From Undaria pinnatifida (Eukaryota; Sar; Phaeophyceae; Laminariales; Alariaceae): a stretch of DNA of 64,000 bases. Positions 62,249 to 64,000 of this stretch are shown here, one piece after another. The translations under genes were made by a program, and so were the position numbers. The notes below the pieces were generated by a model. That model was given only the letters and a program-made list of their open reading frames with translations. It made no database searches and was not told where the DNA came from. The stretch covers positions 8,395,415 to 8,459,414 of the forward strand of contig JABAKD010000020.1 of the NCBI GenBank assembly GCA_012845835.1, in the 5' to 3' direction. The stretch's first letter is position 1. Each line of letters starts with the position of its first letter.

Positions 62249-64000
62249 GTGTGAACTCTCGAGCAGAAATTATTTTCTTATTTTGTCTGGTGTCAGCTCG
62301 TTTTGCTCACTCACCAAGTCCCCGCACGCATGACTCTGGCCAAATTTTGGATTTTGTGGCTTCACAAGATCCCGGAAATTTGACCCCGCGCGTGGCCACG
62401 AGCATCGATCGTCGACACAGATGGTCGGCCTAAGCCATTTACCACCTTTTTTTTTCGAGTGCCTTGTGCTTCACCACGATCTGGCTAGCAGGTTACGATT
62501 TATCTACTGCCATGTACAATGTACACCAGCATTGTACTGCAGCGCCTATTCCAAGTGCCTGTTTTTCCATACGTTCGGTTTGATAATACGAAATTCCCTC
62601 CAGTCTCGTCATCGACGTGGGAGCGTTATTGGTCAGGACTTACGGTGTTCATTTGACCAGCCAGACAGACAGACATAGCTTTTCCGTTCCAGAGACCCTA
62701 GGTTGATGCGTAGGCAATAACATCAGCACACCTAGTAAGTAGTCAATCGGATGGCTCACGATTCGTATAAAGTAAGAACGCAATGCATACTTGCTCATGT
62801 ACAGCGAAAGTTTGTTCATGGCCTCGTACGACTAGTCGCGGGCTTTGTACACCCGCTGCAAAACGGAGGGCAATGAAAACTCGGCCAATACATGGAAAAA
62901 CATCGGAGCATTGCTCTGTTATTAGAAAGACAGCTCTACCGTTAGAACCATGCGTATACATTGTGTGTAGTTCTCTATGCGACAAAAGCAGATGGCTCTG
63001 ATAGTCTATAGCTCTAGAAGGGCCATTTTGGTAGATAGGTGAACAGCTCTAACGCGTAGACTCTATTAGTAGTACAAAAACCTACCACAAATACTAGAGC
63101 CTACAGGTACGTGGAAAGGACATCATAGGTCTACCATATGACACTGTGCTTCAAATTTAACGACGGATCGCTCAAATAGCACGAAAGATAGCTCTATCAC
63201 CAGAAAAATACCTACTCTATAAATAGGAGAGACGCCCCCCGCTCTGCATCCTACATCGTTCGCAATCATGGAGCCACTAGGTGGACAGTCTGCCAACCGC
63301 ACACAGACACGCGGCAGACGACGCCATGTGGTCCTGTCCTCGAGCAATATCCCCCCCCCCCAAAAAAAAAGTCTACAGCGTTTCGGGTACTCGCAGTAAG
63401 TAAGCAACCCGCAACAAGCAACCCGCAGAAAGACATTTTCGGGCCCTCAAAGACACATTAAACACCATAAAAAGAAACGGCCTATAAAATTGACCAGTCA
63501 GAAAACTGCGGGCGCGAAATGTCATTCTCCAGTTTTCTCATGGCAAACACGTCTTCCTCGACTGTCTTCGACGGAAATTGCTATTCAGCGGGAAACGTCC
63601 AGGAAAAGACGATACAAGAGTTCCGCGGCAGCGCCAAGCCACGCAAAAAAGGAGCTAAAATAACGAAAGAAACGCAAACAACAAATGGAAAAAAAAAAGA
63701 AGCGCACATTAGTTTATTCCTCCTCTGGGCGATCGTTTGACACGTATTTACACCAACCGCGCCCAGAAGGAGCTTACTTTAGCCTCCGGCGTGAGTCGTC
63801 GGAATGGCCGCGACTCCTGCACCAGCAGGGTAAGCTTTCTTCCAGAACTCTCCCGAAAATAGCCGTTAGAATGGCTGCATCCTCTGCACCGCTGGCCAAA
63901 ATCTTATGGCCATCACATGTCTTTCCACTGCCCGCCCTGCCCGCGCTGACGATGACGCGCAAAACAATGACCTATAAATCAATCACATGAAACACGGCTC
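62249..64000. other. Right-hand end, no gene recognised
   Basis: Short open frames only. At the extreme right a minus-strand stretch (about 63774-63971) has an acceptor-like TTTATAG followed by VIVSAGRAGSGKT, a Walker-A-like sequence, discussed as a finding and not called as a gene. Confidence 0.45.

Overview
The window is nuclear DNA from a eukaryote with split genes, large introns and abundant simple repeats. The most likely source is a brown alga (Ectocarpus-like stramenopile). The reasons are a flagellar coiled-coil gene whose coding exons fill only about 8% of a 34-kb gene, an NAD-specific glutamate dehydrogenase of the large fungal/stramenopile type, Ala/Gly/Gln-rich insertions in proteins, and long G or C homopolymers in introns. 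The lineage is inference. No prokaryotic operon, CRISPR array, rRNA gene or convincing tRNA gene was seen.

Layout. (1) 1-4858, plus strand: the last five recognisable exons of an NAD-specific glutamate dehydrogenase whose 5' part lies outside the window. (2) 4859-12545: a repeat-rich intergenic region with a faint kinase-like remnant on the minus strand (about 7983-8948), a 286-bp TTG-type microsatellite and a 0.5-kb compound tetranucleotide array. (3) 12681-14126, minus strand: a long open frame for an acidic Ala/Glu/Lys-rich repeat protein ending in a Tudor-like domain. It is tail-to-tail with GDH and head-to-head with the next gene. (4) 15491-49432, plus strand: a complete CFAP58 (CCDC147) gene. 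I rebuilt 21 exons giving 916 codons plus stop, with every junction in frame. (5) 49433-56011: intergenic, dominated by a four-unit satellite of about 480 bp. (6) 56012-61222, plus strand: a five-exon FGGY-family carbohydrate kinase of 732 codons with an N-terminal membrane segment. (7) 61223-64000: one unassigned minus-strand open frame and otherwise unrecognised DNA.

How the genes relate. The three recognised genes have unrelated jobs: glutamate catabolism, flagellar structure and sugar phosphorylation. They look like ordinary neighbours in a plant-like genome, not a cluster. The most informative signals are structural. Nineteen of the twenty CFAP58 introns are phase 0 and sit after a GAG, AAG or CAG codon. 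A near-palindromic 9-mer (TACCTGGTA or its complement) recurs twelve times. At least six families of dispersed, modular repeats are shared between introns and intergenic DNA. Gene ends are repeatedly echoed by degenerate tandem copies (CFAP58 last exon, Tudor-like gene tail). I found no clear new defence, mobile or biosynthetic system.
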